Shown piece after piece: positions 1-6,904 of a DNA stretch of 16,390 nucleotides. The stretch lies in contig DAOTVS010000019.1 of assembly GCA_034436375.1 (NCBI GenBank), forward strand, positions 1 through 16,390, in the 5' to 3' direction. The stretch's first letter is position 1. Each line of letters opens with the position of its first letter. The DNA is from DAOTVS01 sp034436375 (GTDB lineage Bacteria > Chloroflexota > Anaerolineae > SpSt-313). The position numbers were made by a program, and so were the translations under genes. The notes beneath the pieces were generated by a model. The model did no database searches and was not told where the DNA came from. It saw only the letters and a list, made by a program, of their open reading frames with translations.

Positions 1-19
1 ATATTCCTACCTGCTCGCC

Positions 20-66
20 TCAGTTCCTTCAGTTGCCAGGAGTTCCTGCGAGTTCCATGAGTTCCT
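20..66. repeat. ~10-bp-period direct repeat (AGTTCC units), copy 1
   Basis: AGTTCC occurs at 22, 41, 51 and 60, with a degenerate unit (AGTTGCC) at 31, giving a 9-10 base period. Read on the minus strand the unit is GGAACT, so the array lies in sense orientation just after the stop codon of the minus-strand acyltransferase gene. A second array of the same unit lies at 6874-6927, again in sense orientation at a gene's 3' end. The function is unknown. Confidence 0.7.
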
Positions 67-79
67 GGCCACTTTCCCC

Positions 80-1177
80 TCACAGGTACAGCGGCTTTCG
101 CACCCAGTTGCTGAACCAGAACGTGGCCGGCACGCTGACCAGGGTCACCACGGTGAACTTGGCCAATGGCGGCAGCGCCAGGCTCACCACGGCGAGCTGG
201 AACAGCAACACAACCGGCACATGGAAGATGTATGCTGCATACTGGCTCCGGCCCAGCGCTCTGCTCAGCGGGCTCTCCGTGTTCAGGTGGTCGCGAAAGA
301 GGACGAGCAGGCCGATGCACATCCCGCAGCAGAGCAGCATTTCCCAGATGGGGTAGGCGATGCCCCACGCGTCTCCTCTGAGCGGCAGCACCCTGTACAA
401 CCCCATCTGATAGGCATACATCAGCACGGCGGCCAACACGCCCACCCCCAGCCATACCCGGCCCGTGCTGCCGGGGAAGCGCTCGAACCACTGCCGGCGG
501 TAGGCGACGGCGCCCAGGATGAAGAACGTCAGGTCGCGGGGCACGTCGGCAAAGGCGGTGCGGATAAAGCCCAGGATGGTGATCCAGCGGTCAATGGGGA
601 ACCAGATGCGCACAATGGCCGTCACCACCGCGAGCGCGAGCGCCAGGCCGAGGATCGTGAAATATCCCGGCAGCGGCGCCGGGCTCCCCGCGACCTGTCC
701 GCAGGTCGCGGGGAGCCGCGATGCTGGGTTCAGGCTGGGCGCCGGGCGGACTATCCGCCAGAGGGCATAGCAGGCGCTAAAGATCAGCAGGTGCTCCAGG
801 AACCACAGATGGCCCACGTCAAACCCCGGCCACGGCGAGCCGGGCGAAAAGACAAAGAGCTGCAGCGGGACCATCAGCAGGCCGAACACAGCCACGGGAA
901 TGCCCAACCGCAGCAGGCGGCCCTTGAGGAAAGCCCATGGCTCCTTGCTGTCGCACGACATGACCACCAAATAGCCTGAGATCATGAAAAAGAGGCTCAT
1001 GAAGAACGAGCGGTTTACCGTGAAGAACGGCGCCAGGATGGCTGCGCGCGCGGCCTCCTGAATGGGCCAATAGCCGCCGGTCGGCCCGTAGGCCTGGCCC
1101 ACGTGGTGCGCGATCACCAACACCGTGAGGGCGACGCGCAGGTTATCGAGATAGTAAAGACGCTTGGTCGTTGCCAC
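80..1177 (-). CDS. Membrane acyltransferase, acyltransferase 3 family
   Basis: This is an integral membrane protein of about 365 residues, predicted to transfer an acyl group such as acetyl to a surface or secreted sugar or lipid; the substrate cannot be told. The N-terminus carries the family signature LDNLRVALTVLVIAHH, with the histidine pair expected near the active site, followed by about ten hydrophobic segments and the typical GHLWFLEHLL motif. I chose the GTG start at 1177 because AGGAGG lies seven bases upstream. The reading frame stays open to 1366, but the upstream part is unlike protein and overlaps a palindrome. Oddly, a perfect 16-bp inverted repeat (682-717) is translated in frame in a loop between membrane segments (residues within RLPATCGQVAGSP). 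The gene is divergent from trpS and shows no link to the hydrogenase genes. The family call is firm. Confidence 0.85.
   Translation of the reverse strand: MATTKRLYYLDNLRVALTVLVIAHHVGQAYGPTGGYWPIQEAARAAILAPFFTVNRSFFMSLFFMISGYLVVMSCDSKEPWAFLKGRLLRLGIPVAVFGLLMVPLQLFVFSPGSPWPGFDVGHLWFLEHLLIFSACYALWRIVRPAPSLNPASRLPATCGQVAGSPAPLPGYFTILGLALALAVVTAIVRIWFPIDRWITILGFIRTAFADVPRDLTFFILGAVAYRRQWFERFPGSTGRVWLGVGVLAAVLMYAYQMGLYRVLPLRGDAWGIAYPIWEMLLCCGMCIGLLVLFRDHLNTESPLSRALGRSQYAAYIFHVPVVLLFQLAVVSLALPPLAKFTVVTLVSVPATFWFSNWVRKPLYL
682..717. repeat. 36-bp palindrome inside a coding region
   Basis: The arms 682-697 and 702-717 are perfect 16-bp reverse complements around the four-base loop TCCG. The element is exactly 12 codons long and keeps the acyltransferase frame open. 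It falls in a Pro/Ala/Gly-rich linker between hydrophobic segments, where an insertion would be tolerated. It looks like an inserted palindromic repeat, but no second copy was found in the window. Confidence 0.75.
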
Positions 1178-1268
1178 TCCAGGGCCTCCTGAGGCTGTCC
1201 TGCCACGACGCGGTACCTTGTGCCCGGTAGGCGCATCCCGATAGACCGAGTCTAGCACGGAGTGTTCC

Positions 1269-1301
1269 GTGCCGCATCTGGCGCCCGGCCAGATGCGGCA
1301 C
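1269..1301. repeat. Perfect 14-bp inverted repeat, five-base loop
   Basis: GTGCCGCATCTGGC (1269-1282) and its exact reverse complement (1288-1301) flank GCCCG. It lies about 90 bases upstream of the acyltransferase start. No T-run follows on either strand, so it is more like an intergenic palindromic repeat than a simple terminator, although a regulatory role in the acyltransferase leader is possible. Confidence 0.7.
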
Positions 1302-1639
1302 TGGCCGGGCGTACGGCCCGTAGACTGGCCACCTGGCCAGGTCAGGTCACCCAGCCATACGGACAAGGAAAACGTTCAGTGTCCATTCTGTGATCTGCCT
1401 CCTCATGGCCGGGCGCCGGTTCCTCCGGCTCGCAAGATCAGGATGTTCCGGTAGCTGTGCCCGGTCAAGTTGTCCTTACCTGGGCAGTGTAGCTCATTTC
1501 TCGGGCGATAAATACGAGCGCTGTCACGCTGGGTGTTGCAGGACCCATGGGCCCCGTCAGCATGCATGTCATGAGCAGCGGGCACAGTCAACCGGCAACG
1601 GCACTCTGGCCAAGCGAAGCGCTCTCATTGCACAGGGAG

Positions 1640-1700
1640 GATTCCTCGCTATGCGGCGCTCGCCGCTACGCAGCGCCCCCAGAGCCACTCAGAATGACAG
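1640..1700. repeat. Possible interspersed repeat remnant
   Basis: The stretch begins with GATTCCTCGCT and ends with GAATGACAG around an internal hairpin (GCGGC at 1653-1657, GCCGC at 1662-1666). From memory this resembles a widespread intergenic repeat with GATTCCTCGC and GGAATGACA ends. No second copy exists in the window, so the call is tentative. Confidence 0.3.
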
Positions 1701-1786
1701 TGCAAAGCGCCTGCCCTGGCCTCTGGGGATTGGGGGACTGTTCTGTGGGCACAGGAGATGCTGTTGTAGCAATAGGGGAGGCAGGG

Positions 1787-2767
1787 ATGAAGCGTCTATT
1801 CTCCGGCATTCAGCCCACGGGCAACCTGCACATCGGCAACTATCTGGGCGCGATCCGCCGCTGGGTGGCGATGCAGGCCGATTACGAGAGCTTTTTTTCC
1901 GTCGTCGATCTGCATGCGATCACCGTGCCGCAGGACCCCGACACTCTGCGGGCCAAAACCCGTGAGACGGCGGGCCTGCTGGTGGCGGCCGGCATTGATC
2001 CCCAGCTGTCCGTGCTCTTTGTGCAATCCCACGTCTGCGCCCACACGGCCCTGGCGTGGATCGTCAACTGCCTGACGCCCATGGGCTGGCTGGAGCGCAT
2101 GACCCAGTACAAAGAGAAAGCGGCTGGCTTGAGGGAAAGGGTCAGCGCTGGCCTCTTTACCTACCCGGCGCTGATGGCCGCCGATATCCTGCTCTACCAG
2201 GCGGACCTGGTGCCCGTTGGTGAGGATCAGACACAGCATGTCGAGCTGACGCGCGACGTGGCCCGACGCTTTAACGGGACCTATGGCGAAACCTTTCGCC
2301 TGCCGCAGGCGCTGATCCCCGAAACTGGGGCGCGCATTATGGCCCTCGATGACCCTACTCGGAAGATGAGCAAGAGCGACGAGCGCCCCGCCGGCGTCAT
2401 CGACCTGCTCGACCCGCCAGACATGATCGCGGCCAAGATCAAGCGGGCGACAACCGACCCCCTGCGCGAAATCCGCTTCGACCCCAGTCGCCCGGGAATC
2501 TATAACCTGTTGGTCATCTACGAGCTGTTCACGGGCCTGCCCCGGCCAGAGATCGAGGCCCGGTTCGCCGGCAAGGGCTATGCCGCTCTCAAGCAGGCCC
2601 TGGCCGAGGCTGTAATCGAGGGCCTGCGCCCCCTGCAGTCTCGCTATCGGGAATTGGCGGCGGACCCGGCGCACATCGATTCCTTGCTCCGAGAGGGAGC
2701 TTCTCGCGCCCGACCCATTGCAGAACGGACCTTGCGCACCGTACAGCAGAAAATGGGGTTGGGGTGA
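1787..2767 (+). CDS. trpS: Tryptophanyl-tRNA synthetase
   Basis: This cytoplasmic class I aminoacyl-tRNA synthetase of 326 residues charges tRNA-Trp with tryptophan at the cost of ATP. The ATP-binding signatures are both present: HIGN at residues 15-18 (within PTGNLHIGNYLG) and KMSKS at 193-197. The sequence GEDQTQHVELTRD, typical of TrpS, lies between them. Length fits the bacterial family (about 330 residues). I chose the ATG at 1787 because GGGGAGG sits five bases upstream and the protein then begins MKRLFSGIQPTG, as the family does. The frame is open back to 1547, but the added 80 residues are not family-like and cover a repeat. No T-box leader was seen, so regulation is not evident. It is a housekeeping gene unrelated to the downstream hydrogenase system. 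Confidence 0.96.
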   Translation: MKRLFSGIQPTGNLHIGNYLGAIRRWVAMQADYESFFSVVDLHAITVPQDPDTLRAKTRETAGLLVAAGIDPQLSVLFVQSHVCAHTALAWIVNCLTPMGWLERMTQYKEKAAGLRERVSAGLFTYPALMAADILLYQADLVPVGEDQTQHVELTRDVARRFNGTYGETFRLPQALIPETGARIMALDDPTRKMSKSDERPAGVIDLLDPPDMIAAKIKRATTDPLREIRFDPSRPGIYNLLVIYELFTGLPRPEIEARFAGKGYAALKQALAEAVIEGLRPLQSRYRELAADPAHIDSLLREGASRARPIAERTLRTVQQKMGLG

Positions 2768-3122
2768 GCGGTGTGTTTTGGCAAGTTCGACCCCTCCAGT
2801 CCAGATCAGAAATCCGCTGGCAGCTCTCGCCCCATCCCCATCGCTGAGGGCGCGCCTCTTTGTGCTCGTGACTGAGAGCGCAAGCGTAGAGCCCGGTTGC
2901 CAGGGCAGCGCGCCTCTAGCGGTAGCCTGTTGGCCGTGAACTCGCTGGCGTTTCTTGGATGCACCCCGGCTGGCACGCGGATTGCAGGTAGGTGGGGCAA
3001 GACGGGCCGTGCTCTGCGCCGACCGAGCTACATACTGAGGCTGTGAAATTTACGGGTGGCGCCATGCTGCATTACCCGCGAGCCCGATGGCTACCCGGCG
3101 GCCCGCAATTGGGGGGTGCGCT
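2768..3122. other. Intergenic region, 355 bases, no clear feature
   Basis: The region lies between trpS and the small hypothetical gene. I found no gene, RNA gene, strong hairpin or convincing promoter. CATACT at 3031-3036 is -10-like but lacks a matching -35. A GTTCGA near 2785 is not part of a tRNA. A frame starting at ATG 3087 is the upstream extension of the next gene. Confidence 0.5.
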
Positions 3123-3593
3123 ATGGAATTGACCAAAACCAAAATGGAGCCGCGCCTTGAGAAGGAAATGCAGTCGGGTCTGATGAAGTATCAATATGAG
3201 CAGATCACCAAACACCTGATGCTGCTGCAGGATCATGCCGCGGCCCGCTATTGCCCGTATACGCCAACAGGGGAAATGTGCATCCGCAAGCACCTCATGG
3301 CTATCGAGGCCTATGCCCAAGAGACGATGCCCATGGAGGATGACCCGGCTTACCGCGAAAAACTGGAGAACCTGCATTCCGAGGCGACCAACCGGCGGTT
3401 GGATCAAGAGGCCGTGCTGTGCGGTGAAAAGGAACAGTACCTGGAGGGCATCGAGCATTGGGCCCGCAAGTGGCGCAAGGAATTCGAGTTGCACTCCATC
3501 GTCTGCAAGCCCCAGCCGGCCCAAGAACCTGCGCCCGTGGAGGAAGCCCTGGCCCAGCCGTTTCCAGAGCGGGCAGCCATGCCCAAAGCCTGA
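3123..3593 (+). CDS. Hypothetical protein with cysteine pair, mostly helical
   Basis: I do not recognise this 156-residue protein. It is rich in Glu, Lys, Arg and Gln, is predicted mainly alpha-helical and has no signal peptide or membrane segment. Four cysteines are present, at residues 44, 53, 100 and 128. The stretch RYCPYTPTGEMCIRKH holds the first two and could be part of a metal or iron-sulfur site, but the spacing matches no motif I know. The C-terminus after about residue 130 is Pro/Ala-rich and probably disordered. The start at 3123 is preferred because GGGGGG lies a few bases upstream, whereas the in-frame ATG at 3087 has no ribosome site. It is followed after 123 bases by a methyltransferase-like gene. 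No function can be assigned. Confidence 0.65.
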   Translation: MELTKTKMEPRLEKEMQSGLMKYQYEQITKHLMLLQDHAAARYCPYTPTGEMCIRKHLMAIEAYAQETMPMEDDPAYREKLENLHSEATNRRLDQEAVLCGEKEQYLEGIEHWARKWRKEFELHSIVCKPQPAQEPAPVEEALAQPFPERAAMPKA

Positions 3594-3605
3594 GCTCTTT
3601 GCTGG

Positions 3606-3667
3606 CCCGCCAATTGCGGGGAGCCGAATCTTGTGTGGCTGCTGCGCTGATGGCCTCTGCCAGAGGC
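3606..3667. repeat. Two short hairpins between hypothetical gene and methyltransferase
   Basis: CCCGC (3606-3610) pairs with GCGGG (3616-3620) across CAATT, and GCCTCT (3653-3658) pairs with AGAGGC (3662-3667) across three bases. Neither has a following T-run. They may be weak terminators or mRNA-stabilising structures in the 123-base gap. Confidence 0.4.
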
Positions 3668-3716
3668 TGGGAATGGCTTCTACCAGCATTCATCTCAAAA
3701 GGTCGAGGCGGGAATT

Positions 3717-4364
3717 GTGATCGATCTCGTCAAACGTGTGTTCTTGTGGGATGTCGCCCAGGCCGTCTGCCTCCGGCTGGAGCGCGTAGCGCAGGCCATC
3801 GCCTTGTACGATTGGGAAAAGAGGCGTTGCCCTCCTGCACCCTCACTGCTTAAGCAGAGAACAGTCAAGGCTTACGGTAAGGCGCTCAGTAGCCAGGTGC
3901 TGGTCGAGACGGGCACCTACATGGGCGCTATGGTGGATGCCTGCAAGGACCGCTTCAGTCGCATCTATTCCATCGAGCTCGACCCGGCGCTCTGCCGACG
4001 CGCCCGGCAGCGCTTTGCCCATCTGCCGCACATCACGATCCTGTGCGGCGACAGCGGTGTGTTGCTGCCCTCCGTCCTGCCCGAGCTGACCCAGCCCTGC
4101 CTCTTCTGGCTCGACGCCCACTATTCCGGTGGTATCACCGCCCGGGGCGATCTCCAGACCCCCATCGCGCAGGAACTGCGCCACATCCTCGACCATTGTC
4201 CAACAGAGCATGCGATCCTGATCGACGATGCGCACCTGTTTGTGGGTGAGGATGGCTACCCTACTCTGGAGCAAGTGCGTGCCCTCGTGGGCGACCGGCG
4301 CCCGGGCTGGACCTTTGCAGTCAAGGACGACATCATCCGCATCCACGCACCCCTGCCCCGTTAG
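3717..4364 (+). CDS. Class I SAM-dependent methyltransferase-like protein
   Basis: This cytoplasmic protein of 215 residues has a Rossmann-type methyltransferase pattern. ETGTYMGAM resembles the glycine-rich SAM-binding motif I and is followed by IYSIELDP, the acidic end of strand 2. CLFWLDAHYSGG, then TPIAQEL, then AILIDDAHLF are features I associate with a small methyltransferase family often found beside glycan genes; the substrate is unknown. The start is GTG at 3717, with GAGGCGGG upstream at good spacing. An N-terminal hydrophobic or amphipathic stretch (VFLWDVAQAVCLRL) precedes the core. It stands alone between two repeat-bearing gaps, and a hairpin follows its stop at 4377-4406. The fold call is fairly sure; activity is not shown by the sequence. 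Confidence 0.7.
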   Translation: MIDLVKRVFLWDVAQAVCLRLERVAQAIALYDWEKRRCPPAPSLLKQRTVKAYGKALSSQVLVETGTYMGAMVDACKDRFSRIYSIELDPALCRRARQRFAHLPHITILCGDSGVLLPSVLPELTQPCLFWLDAHYSGGITARGDLQTPIAQELRHILDHCPTEHAILIDDAHLFVGEDGYPTLEQVRALVGDRRPGWTFAVKDDIIRIHAPLPR

Positions 4365-4376
4365 CACCCTGGGCTC

Positions 4377-4406
4377 GTAGCGGAGGGGCACCTGCCCCTT
4401 GGCTAC
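4377..4406 (+). terminator. Stem-loop after the methyltransferase gene
   Basis: GTAGC (4377-4381) pairs with GCTAC (4402-4406), and AGGGGCA (4384-4390) pairs with TGCCCCT (4393-4399), separated by a small internal loop. It starts 12 bases after the stop codon. There is no T-tract, so it could be a Rho-independent-like pause structure or an interspersed hairpin repeat. Confidence 0.45.
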
Positions 4407-4550
4407 AAACGTAATCGCGCCCGATTCCAGGATACCCCTGGGCCTCCCTCGGGCGCAGCACAATCTGGGGGCGAATGCGCACAACCGAGGCGTGTCGCGC
4501 GCCTGTTGCCCTCACCCCGGCCCGCCTCTAGTGGGGGCGCGGGATGTGGT

Positions 4551-4585
4551 ATTGGGGGGGCTGGCGGCCCGCCAGACCCCCCAAT
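4551..4585. repeat. 35-bp near-perfect palindrome with G/C runs
   Basis: The outer arms ATTGGGGGG (4551-4559) and CCCCCCAAT (4577-4585) and the inner arms CTGGC (4561-4565) and GCCAG (4571-4575) are complementary, with a single G/A mismatch between them and a loop of GGCCC. It is likely an intergenic palindromic repeat unit. Confidence 0.65.
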
Positions 4586-4598
4586 CTACGGATTCCCC

Positions 4599-4618
4599 CT
4601 TCCCATCAGGGCGGGAAG
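4599..4618. repeat. Short hairpin in a GC-rich interspersed repeat
   Basis: CTTCCC (4599-4604) pairs with GGGAAG (4613-4618) around ATCAGGGC. The surrounding CCCCCTTCCC and GTGGGTAGGGG resemble the GC-rich block at 16243-16297, suggesting the same repeat family. Confidence 0.4.
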
Positions 4619-4731
4619 TGGGTAGGGGATAGGCGTCACGCTGCGGCTGAGCGATAGCCTCCGATCTGCGCCCCCGCATTGTTCGTATGGGGTTGCGAAC
4701 TGGGCGCGGAAGGCATATTCTCTTCTGGTTG

Positions 4732-4748
4732 GGAGAGGTGCGCTCTCC
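4732..4748. repeat. 6-bp hairpin upstream of sensor-kinase promoter
   Basis: GGAGAG (4732-4737) and CTCTCC (4743-4748) flank GTGCG. It lies 17 bases upstream of the predicted -35 element and could be an upstream binding site or a weak terminator. Confidence 0.4.
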
Positions 4749-4764
4749 TGGCCCCCCGCCTATC

Positions 4765-4793
4765 TTGCGCACCCCAAAATCGGGGTATATAAT
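4765..4793 (+). promoter_or_regulatory. Promoter of the H-cluster sensor kinase, dyad in spacer
   Basis: A perfect -10 TATAAT (4788-4793) is preceded by TTGCGC (4765-4770) at an ideal 17-base spacing, predicting a start near 4800 and a leader of about 35 bases. The spacer holds an inverted repeat, ACCCC (4771-4775) and GGGGT (4782-4786), which fills it almost exactly and could be an operator. The weak -35 suggests that an activator may help. Confidence 0.6.
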
Positions 4794-4834
4794 CAAGGCA
4801 ATCGGGGCGTGCATTTGTAGATAGGTGGTGGGCT

Positions 4835-6904
4835 ATGCCTGGCGTTGTCCGGACGATTCAGGACCGGTGCCGGCGTTGCTACACATGCGTGCGCTATTGC
4901 CCGGCCAAGGCCATCAAAGTCGAAGATGGCCAGGCCAAGGTGATCGAGGAGCGCTGCATCGGCTGCGGCAACTGCTACAAAGTCTGTGCCCAGTCGGCCA
5001 AAGAGATCCAGAGCTCGGTTGCCGATGTGCAGGCGCTGCTTTCCGGCAAGGCGCCCGTTCTGGCCTGCCTGGCGCCCTCCTTCCCGGCGGCCTTTTCTCA
5101 CCTGGCGCCCGGGCAGGTGATCAGCGCAGTTCGCGCCCTGGGCTTTGCCGAGGTCCTGGAAGTGGCCTTTGGTGCCGAGCTGGTGAGCCGCGCCTATGCT
5201 CGCCTGGCGCACGAGAAGCCCGATCGCCTCATTATCTCGACTCCCTGCCCCGCCCTGGTTGCGTATGTGGAAAAGTACGTGCCCGAGCTGGTGCCCAACC
5301 TGGCCCCCATTGTCTCACCGGCCATTGCCCTCGGCCGGGTGATCAAGCAGCGCTACCGCCCGCACGCCCGGGTGGTCTTTATCGGCCCTTGCATCGCCAA
5401 AAAGGCCGAAATCGTCGATCCTGACGTAGCGGGTGCGGTGGACGCGGCCCTCACCTTTGAGGAGCTGCGCCAACTCTGGGACGCTGCGGGTATAGATCCA
5501 TCGAGCTTGCCCTCGACCCAGTGCGATGGCCCCAAGCCGGCGCTGGGGCGCATTTTCCCGGTTTCCGGTGGCCTGCTCAAGACGGCCCGGCTCAGCGGTG
5601 ATATCCTGCAGAACGAGATCTTGGTGACCGAGGGCCGCGATAACGTTCTGGAGCTTTTCCGGACCCTGCGTTCGCCCGATGAACAACTCGACGTGCGTTT
5701 CCTGGATGTGCTTTTCTGCGAGGGCTGTATCGCCGGCCCGGTCGTGGGCGACGAATCTTCGGTGTTCGCGCGTAAGGAAGCTGTGGCTCGCTACGTGCGC
5801 CGTTCGTGCACGCCTGAGGCGGAGGCCGCCTTTGCGGAGGCGCTCGAGCGCTATGGCTCGGTGGACCTCAGCCGCTCCTTCAGTGATCGTTCCATCGTCC
5901 TCCCCGTGCCCAGCGAAGAGGATATTGTCGAGATCCTCCACGAGACCAACAAGTTCAGCAAGGAGGATGAGCTCAACTGCGGTGCTTGCGGCTATGCGAC
6001 CTGCCGCGAAAAGGCCATCGCTGTCTACCAGGGCCTGGCCGAAGCGCAGATGTGTTTGCCCTACCTGATCGACCAACTGGAAGAGAATGTCGCCAAGCTC
6101 AGGCTCTTCCAGCGTGAGCTGCAGGAAACCCAAGACCAGCTTATCCAGTCGGAAAAACTGGCTTCCATGGGGCAACTGGCGGCCGGCGTGGCTCACGAGA
6201 TCAACAACCCCCTCGGCACCGTCTTGCTCTATGCCGATCTTATGCTCAAAGACCTGCCCGCAGGGGATTCCCGAGCTGGCGACTTGCAACTGATTCTGGC
6301 CGAGGCCAAGCGCTGCAAGAGCATCGTCCAGGCGCTGCTGAACTTTGCCCGCCAGAACAAAGTGCTGGCCCAGGCGACCGATGTGAACCGCCTCTGCCTG
6401 GACACGGCGACGGAAGTGCAACGCGAGCCGCTCTTTGCTCGCGTGCGGGTCGAATGTGAGCTGGATCCTTCGTGGCCCGTGATCCAGGCTGACCCGGCTC
6501 AGTTACGCCAGATGTTGCTCAACCTGTTGCATAATGCGGCCGAGGCCATGCCCGAGGGCGGCAAGGTCACCATCAGCACGCGCTGTGTGCTCGCCGGCGG
6601 CGATGGGGTCGAGATTTCCATCCAGGACACGGGCTGCGGCATCTCCGAAGAGCATATGTCCAGGCTCTTCACGCCCTTTTTCACAACCAAGCCTATTGGC
6701 AAGGGTACGGGCCTGGGGCTGGCGATCGTCTATGGCATTGTCAAAATGCATCGCGGCAGTATTGACGTGCAGAGCAAAGTGGGCGAGGGCACAACCTTTC
6801 ACATTCGCCTGCCGCGCAGCCAGCCGATGGGGGAAAGCGGGCCGGAGCTGGGGGGAGCGCGGGGGGAGACGGTGGGACTGTTGGGAACTCAAGGGGACTC
6901 GTAG
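4835..6904 (+). CDS. [FeFe]-hydrogenase-like sensor histidine kinase
   Basis: This soluble 689-residue protein is predicted to sense H2 or redox state and pass phosphate to a response regulator. Residues 9-55 hold two ferredoxin motifs (CRRCYTCVRYCP and CIGCGNCYKVCA). Residues about 60-320 form an iron-hydrogenase large-subunit domain with candidate H-cluster ligands C138 (STPCPA), C186 (GPCIAKK), C295 and C298 (FCEGC). The proton-transfer cysteine of catalytic enzymes (TSCCP) is Pro here, and the last motif is CxxC rather than CxxxC with no GGG, so a sensor is favoured over an enzyme. A Fes-type 4Fe-4S domain (NCGACGYATC with a later Cys) follows. The kinase core has the phospho-accepting H454 (VAHEINNP), the N box NLLHNAAEAM, and DTGCGI and GTGLGL. 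It resembles group C, kinase-linked [FeFe] proteins. No membrane segment is seen. The last 20 residues and the stop codon lie in a DNA repeat. Confidence 0.88.
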   Translation: MPGVVRTIQDRCRRCYTCVRYCPAKAIKVEDGQAKVIEERCIGCGNCYKVCAQSAKEIQSSVADVQALLSGKAPVLACLAPSFPAAFSHLAPGQVISAVRALGFAEVLEVAFGAELVSRAYARLAHEKPDRLIISTPCPALVAYVEKYVPELVPNLAPIVSPAIALGRVIKQRYRPHARVVFIGPCIAKKAEIVDPDVAGAVDAALTFEELRQLWDAAGIDPSSLPSTQCDGPKPALGRIFPVSGGLLKTARLSGDILQNEILVTEGRDNVLELFRTLRSPDEQLDVRFLDVLFCEGCIAGPVVGDESSVFARKEAVARYVRRSCTPEAEAAFAEALERYGSVDLSRSFSDRSIVLPVPSEEDIVEILHETNKFSKEDELNCGACGYATCREKAIAVYQGLAEAQMCLPYLIDQLEENVAKLRLFQRELQETQDQLIQSEKLASMGQLAAGVAHEINNPLGTVLLYADLMLKDLPAGDSRAGDLQLILAEAKRCKSIVQALLNFARQNKVLAQATDVNRLCLDTATEVQREPLFARVRVECELDPSWPVIQADPAQLRQMLLNLLHNAAEAMPEGGKVTISTRCVLAGGDGVEISIQDTGCGISEEHMSRLFTPFFTTKPIGKGTGLGLAIVYGIVKMHRGSIDVQSKVGEGTTFHIRLPRSQPMGESGPELGGARGETVGLLGTQGDS

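Larger units (their letters stand above)
1178..1786. other. Divergent intergenic region, 609 bases, repeat-rich
   Basis: This stretch separates the minus-strand acyltransferase from plus-strand trpS. It holds the palindrome at 1269-1301, a smaller one at 1325-1340 (CTGGCCA/TGGCCAG, two-base loop) and a likely interspersed repeat at 1640-1700. Two open frames extend into it, from the acyltransferase and from trpS, but both lack protein-like sequence and ribosome sites. I saw no convincing -35/-10 pair and no T-box signature (no AGGGTGGNACCGCG-type antiterminator). Confidence 0.6.
4365..4834. other. Intergenic region, 470 bases, hairpins and a promoter
   Basis: This gene-free stretch precedes the H-cluster sensor kinase. 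In order it holds a hairpin after the methyltransferase (4377-4406), a GC-rich repeat starting near 4508, a 35-bp imperfect palindrome (4551-4585), a short hairpin (4599-4618), a hairpin (4732-4748) and the promoter at 4765-4793. The number of palindromes suggests accumulated mobile or interspersed repeats rather than coding DNA. Confidence 0.65.

Noticed and set aside
221..979. Plus-strand open frame of about 250 codons opposite the acyltransferase
   Set aside because: Low-complexity Arg/Gln/His-rich sequence typical of an antisense shadow in GC-rich DNA.
1178..1366. Open frame extending the acyltransferase upstream to 1366
   Set aside because: It covers palindromes and lacks protein-like sequence; the GTG at 1177 has AGGAGG at seven bases.
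1547..1786. Open frame extending trpS by 80 residues at its N-terminus
   Set aside because: The added sequence is not TrpS-like, overlaps a repeat, and the ATG at 1787 has a good ribosome site and the family's usual N-terminus.
1440..1786. T-box riboswitch before trpS
   Set aside because: Expected from biology in some lineages, but no conserved antiterminator motif or terminator/antiterminator pair was found.
3072..3689. Minus-strand open frame opposite the small hypothetical gene
   Set aside because: It has no ribosome site or recognisable motif. The plus-strand frame has a plausible start and protein-like composition, though neither is proven.
4835..5840. Catalytic [FeFe] hydrogenase
   Set aside because: The proton-transfer Cys is missing, the last motif lacks CxxxC and GGG, and the domain is fused to a kinase; a sensor role fits better.
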